Of a stretch of DNA of 16,144 nt, positions 13,273 through 16,144 are shown piece after piece. A program made the translations under genes and the position numbers. The stretch lies in NCBI RefSeq assembly GCF_001279695.1, contig NZ_LGDD01000031.1, positions 1 to 16,144 of the forward strand, in the 5' to 3' direction. Below the pieces are notes generated by a model, which was given only the letters and a program-made list of their open reading frames with translations, was not told where the DNA came from and ran no database searches. Source of the DNA: Streptomyces sp. WM6378 (GTDB lineage: Bacteria; Actinomycetota; Actinomycetes; Streptomycetales; Streptomycetaceae). How positions within the stretch are numbered: the stretch's first letter is position 1; each line of letters starts with the position of its first letter.

Positions 13273-15879
13273 ATGCGCTACCTCCTGCTCGGCCCGATGG
13301 GCATGTCCGGTGCCGAAACCGCCCCCGCAGGCCCCCGGCTGCGCTCACTGCTCGCCTTCCTCGTGCTGAACGCCGGACACACCGTCCCCGCCGAGCGGCT
13401 CCTGGACGCGCTCTACGGGGACGAGCCGCCCGCCGGAGCCTCGGGCGCGCTTCAGTCGCAGGTGTCCCGGCTGCGCAAGATCGTCGACATCGAGTACGGG
13501 CCGGCCGGCTACCGCCTCGTGGCCGACCCCGAGGACGTGGACGTACTCCGCTTCGAGCAGCTGGCCAGGGAGGGCGCGCGCATCCGGGAGGCCGGCGACC
13601 CCGGACGCGCGGCCGTGCTGCTGCGCGAGGCGCTGGGGCTGTGGCGCGGACCGGCGCTCGTCGACGTGGCCCACGCTCCTTACGCCGCCGCGCAGAGCGC
13701 ACGCCTGGAGGAGTTGCGCGCGGGCGCCGTCGAGGAGCTCGCCGAGGCCGAACTCGCCCTCGGCGGCGACCCGTCCGAGCTCCTGCCCCGGCTGCGCGAG
13801 GCGGTGGCCGCGCACCCGCTGCGCGAGCGGCTGCGCGGCCAGTTGATGCGGGCGCTGCGGCGCTGCGGGCGGGCCGCAGAGGCGCTCGCCGAGTACGAGA
13901 CGGCCCGTACGCTCCTTGCCGAGGAGCTCGGCGCCGACCCCTCCCCCGAACTGGCGGCGGTGCACCTGTCGATCCTGCGCGGCGAGAAGGCCCGGCCCGC
14001 CCCCGCGTCGCGGCTGCCCGCCCAGCTCACCTCCTTCGTCGGCCGGGACAGTGAACTGGCGGCGCTGATGGCCCTGTTGGGGGCGTCGCGGCTCGTCACG
14101 CTGATCGGCACGGGCGGGACCGGCAAGACGCGGCTCGCCCTGGAGGCGGCCGCGCGCCTGCCCGGCGAGGTGTGCTTCGTCGACCTGTCCGCCGCGCCCC
14201 GGACCGCCCTGGCCGTACGCGGCGCCCTCGGCCTGCGCGACAGCGGCGCCGACGATCCCGAAGCGGCGCTCGTCGAGGCCCTGCGGGACCGTGCCGTGCT
14301 GCTGGTCCTCGACAACTGCGAGCAGATCGTCGAGGACGCCGCCGTCCTCACCCACCGCCTGCTGTCCCACTGCCCCGGCCTGCGCGTCCTGGCCACCAGC
14401 CGCGAGGCCCTGGGCATCACGGGCGAGTCGCTGCGTCCGGTCGGCCCACTGGATGCGGATGCGGCCGTACGTCTCTTCACGGACCGGGCGGTCGCCGTAC
14501 GCCCCGGCTTCGCGCTCGATCAGACCAATTCCAACCCCCTTGCCGTACAAGCCATTTGCAGCTCTCTCGACGGGCTTCCGCTGGCCATCGAGCTGGCCGC
14601 CGCCCGGCTGAGGCAGCTCCCGCTCGCGGAGATCGCGGACCGGCTCGACGACCGGTTCCGGCTCCTGTCGCGCGGCGACCGCACCAAGCCGGAACGGCAC
14701 CGCACGCTGCGGGCGGTGGTGGAGTGGAGCTGGTCGCTGCTCAGCGACGAGGAGCGGGAGTTCGCGGCGCGGCTGACCGTCTTCGCGGGCGGCGCCACGG
14801 CGGAGGCCGCCGGTCGGGTCTGCGGCGCGGGCCCCGACGCGGAGGACCTCCTTGCCTCCCTCACCGACAAGTCGCTGGTGGAGGCGGGGGCGGGCCGGTA
14901 CCGCATGCTGGAGACGATCCGGGCTTACGCGTCCGAGCAACTCCCCTTGTCTTCACGGGAGTTGGCGGGCTCGGCTCACACCGCGTACTTCCTCGAACTC
15001 GCCGAGGCGGCCGACCCCGAGCTCCGTTCGGCGGACCAGCTCCGCTGGCTGGATCGGCTCTCGTCGGAGCACGCGAACCTGCGGGCGGCTCTGGTGCGGG
15101 CCACCCGCGACGACCGCCCGTCCGCCCTGCGCCTGCTGACCGCGCTCTCCTCGTTCTGGTGGCTGCGGGGCCTGCGGGCCGATGTGGCGCCCGTCGCGGC
15201 CGGGTTGCTGGCGGTGCTGGACGGCGACGTACCGGGCGCACTACCGGGCTCACTGGAGAGGTCCCCCGACTTCGACGAGGCCTACGTGTTGTGCGTGCTC
15301 GCGGCGGGGGCGGGCGGGGCGGTTCCGGATGCGGACCGGGCGCGGGCCGCGCGGATCGTCGCCGAGCGGGACCGGCCGTTCCGGCAGCCGTTCACGGCGT
15401 TCCTCTGGGCGATCTCGGCGGGGCCGTCCGCGGGGGCCGAGCGGCCGGAGCTGGCGGGGGCCGACCCCTGGTCCCGGGCGCTCGCGCGGGCGGGGTCGGG
15501 GCATCTGCACCTCTTCCACGGCCGGATGGAGGAGGCCGCCCTCGACCTGTCGGCGGCGCTCGCGGCGTTTCGCTCGCTGGGCGAGCGCTGGGGGACGGCG
15601 ACGACGCTCACCGGCCTTGCCGGGGTGTCGGGGGCTCTCGGCGACACGGGGTCGGCGCTGGCGTGCGCCGACGAGGCGCTGGCTCTCTTCGAGGAGCTGG
15701 GGTGCTGGGAGGACATCGCGGACCTTTTGCGCGAGCGGGCGGAACTGCTGCGCGGCGCTGGGCAGTTGGTGTCCGCCCGGGTCGACTTCGAGCGGGCGCT
15801 GGTGGCGGCTCGGCGGGCCGGCACCCCTGCGGCGCTGGCGGCGGCCCGCACGGCCCTGGCCACCTGCCCGCCGAACTGA
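13273..15879 (+). CDS. AfsR/SARP-like BTAD and NB-ARC transcriptional regulator
   Basis: An 868-residue cytoplasmic regulator. Domains: OmpR-type winged-helix DNA-binding domain (about 1-85), bacterial transcriptional activation domain BTAD (about 90-235), NB-ARC-type ATPase (about 250-560) with FVGRDSEL at 255, Walker A LIGTGGTGKT at 277-286, Walker B VLLVLDN at 342-348 and GLPLAIELAAARL at 434, then a helical TPR-like C-terminus. Such proteins activate secondary-metabolite or developmental genes in actinomycetes in response to nucleotide or ligand binding. No biosynthetic cluster is in the window, so targets are unknown. The ATG has no good Shine-Dalgarno sequence; GAGAAT lies 7 bases upstream and could be a -10 box of a leaderless transcript. 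Around 14517-14570 (residues 416-432, DQTNSNPLAVQAICSSL) base composition drops sharply. Confidence 0.92.
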   Translation: MRYLLLGPMGMSGAETAPAGPRLRSLLAFLVLNAGHTVPAERLLDALYGDEPPAGASGALQSQVSRLRKIVDIEYGPAGYRLVADPEDVDVLRFEQLAREGARIREAGDPGRAAVLLREALGLWRGPALVDVAHAPYAAAQSARLEELRAGAVEELAEAELALGGDPSELLPRLREAVAAHPLRERLRGQLMRALRRCGRAAEALAEYETARTLLAEELGADPSPELAAVHLSILRGEKARPAPASRLPAQLTSFVGRDSELAALMALLGASRLVTLIGTGGTGKTRLALEAAARLPGEVCFVDLSAAPRTALAVRGALGLRDSGADDPEAALVEALRDRAVLLVLDNCEQIVEDAAVLTHRLLSHCPGLRVLATSREALGITGESLRPVGPLDADAAVRLFTDRAVAVRPGFALDQTNSNPLAVQAICSSLDGLPLAIELAAARLRQLPLAEIADRLDDRFRLLSRGDRTKPERHRTLRAVVEWSWSLLSDEEREFAARLTVFAGGATAEAAGRVCGAGPDAEDLLASLTDKSLVEAGAGRYRMLETIRAYASEQLPLSSRELAGSAHTAYFLELAEAADPELRSADQLRWLDRLSSEHANLRAALVRATRDDRPSALRLLTALSSFWWLRGLRADVAPVAAGLLAVLDGDVPGALPGSLERSPDFDEAYVLCVLAAGAGGAVPDADRARAARIVAERDRPFRQPFTAFLWAISAGPSAGAERPELAGADPWSRALARAGSGHLHLFHGRMEEAALDLSAALAAFRSLGERWGTATTLTGLAGVSGALGDTGSALACADEALALFEELGCWEDIADLLRERAELLRGAGQLVSARVDFERALVAARRAGTPAALAAARTALATCPPN

Positions 15880-15882
15880 CCC

Positions 15883-16051
15883 GGGGCTCCGCCCCAGACC
15901 CCGTTCGCGCCTCAAGGGCGCTCGTCCTCAAACTCCCCCAAGGCCTCAAGGGCCAGGGGGGACCCCCATGACGGGCTAAAGATGCTGGCCCTGGCCAGGG
16001 TCCACGCTGCCAGGGGCGCGGGGAACTGCGCGAGCAACCACGCACGGCCCG
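15883..16051 (+). repeat. Right copy of ~168-bp inverted repeat
   Basis: The block starts 3 bases after the BTAD regulator stop with the hairpin GGGGC-TCC-GCCCC (15883-15895), which may serve as its terminator, and runs to about 16051. Its core matches the left copy at 93 of 95 bases in inverted orientation. It ends with the AGGGGCGCGGGGAACTGCGC element at 16012-16031. Confidence 0.85.
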
Positions 16052-16069
16052 CGGCCGAAAGCCGGTTTA

Positions 16070-16089
16070 AGGGGCGCGGGGAACTGCGC
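16070..16089 (+). repeat. Second right-hand copy of the GGGGCGCGGGGAACTGCGC element
   Basis: AGGGGCGCGGGGAACTGCGC at 16070-16089 is identical to 16012-16031 and lies 58 bases after it. The left side shows the same paired spacing (about 56 bases, 10948 and 11004). The rest of the window to 16144 has no gene I can support. Confidence 0.8.
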
Positions 16090-16144
16090 GACCAGCCACC
16101 CCCGACCCGCACTCGCACCCAACATCAGCCCCCTCGCCCAGCCC

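Noticed and set aside
10984..16051. Composite transposon or integrated element delimited by the inverted repeats
   Set aside because: No transposase, integrase, target-site duplication or attachment site is visible, and the repeat is a common dispersed Streptomyces sequence.

Overview
The window is very GC-rich, has strong third-position GC bias, and carries gene families typical of Streptomyces: a Scr1-type XRE regulator with a DUF397 partner, an AfsR-like BTAD/NB-ARC regulator, and the dispersed GCGCAGTTCCCCGCGCCCC-type intergenic repeat. It most likely comes from Streptomyces or a close relative. No rRNA, tRNA, CRISPR array, transposase or integrase was seen.

Left part (1-7110, all minus strand) is an anaerobic or low-oxygen carbon and nitrogen block. 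It holds a pyruvate formate-lyase (pflB), a NarK-type nitrate/nitrite transporter, and a nitrite reductase in which NirB and NirD are one polypeptide. The region upstream of pflB has an exact match to the Rex operator, the site of the NADH/NAD+ sensor of Streptomyces. It also has a 25-codon upstream ORF with its own Shine-Dalgarno sequence, whose stop codon overlaps the pflB start (ATGA). narK ends in a strong intrinsic terminator, so pflB and narK are separate units. A complex hairpin separates nirBD from narK.

Middle part (7200-10860) is accessory. It has a DUF1838 protein, a Scr1-like regulator and its overlapping DUF397 partner (with a recent internal 54-bp duplication), two divergent small proteins sharing C-x2-C-x13-G-[ND]-x13-H, and a cupin/VOC gene pair overlapping by ATGA.

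Right part (11291-15879, plus strand) reads cbiX-like sirohydrochlorin chelatase, LtrA-family membrane protein, then a BTAD/NB-ARC regulator. It is bracketed by two inverted copies of a ~168-bp Streptomyces-type repeat. The cbiX leader has a 20-C homopolymer and two mutually exclusive hairpins. CbiX may help supply the siroheme that NirBD needs, which would link right and left parts; this is inference. The nitrate reductase, the Pfl-activating enzyme and the rest of siroheme synthesis are not in the window.
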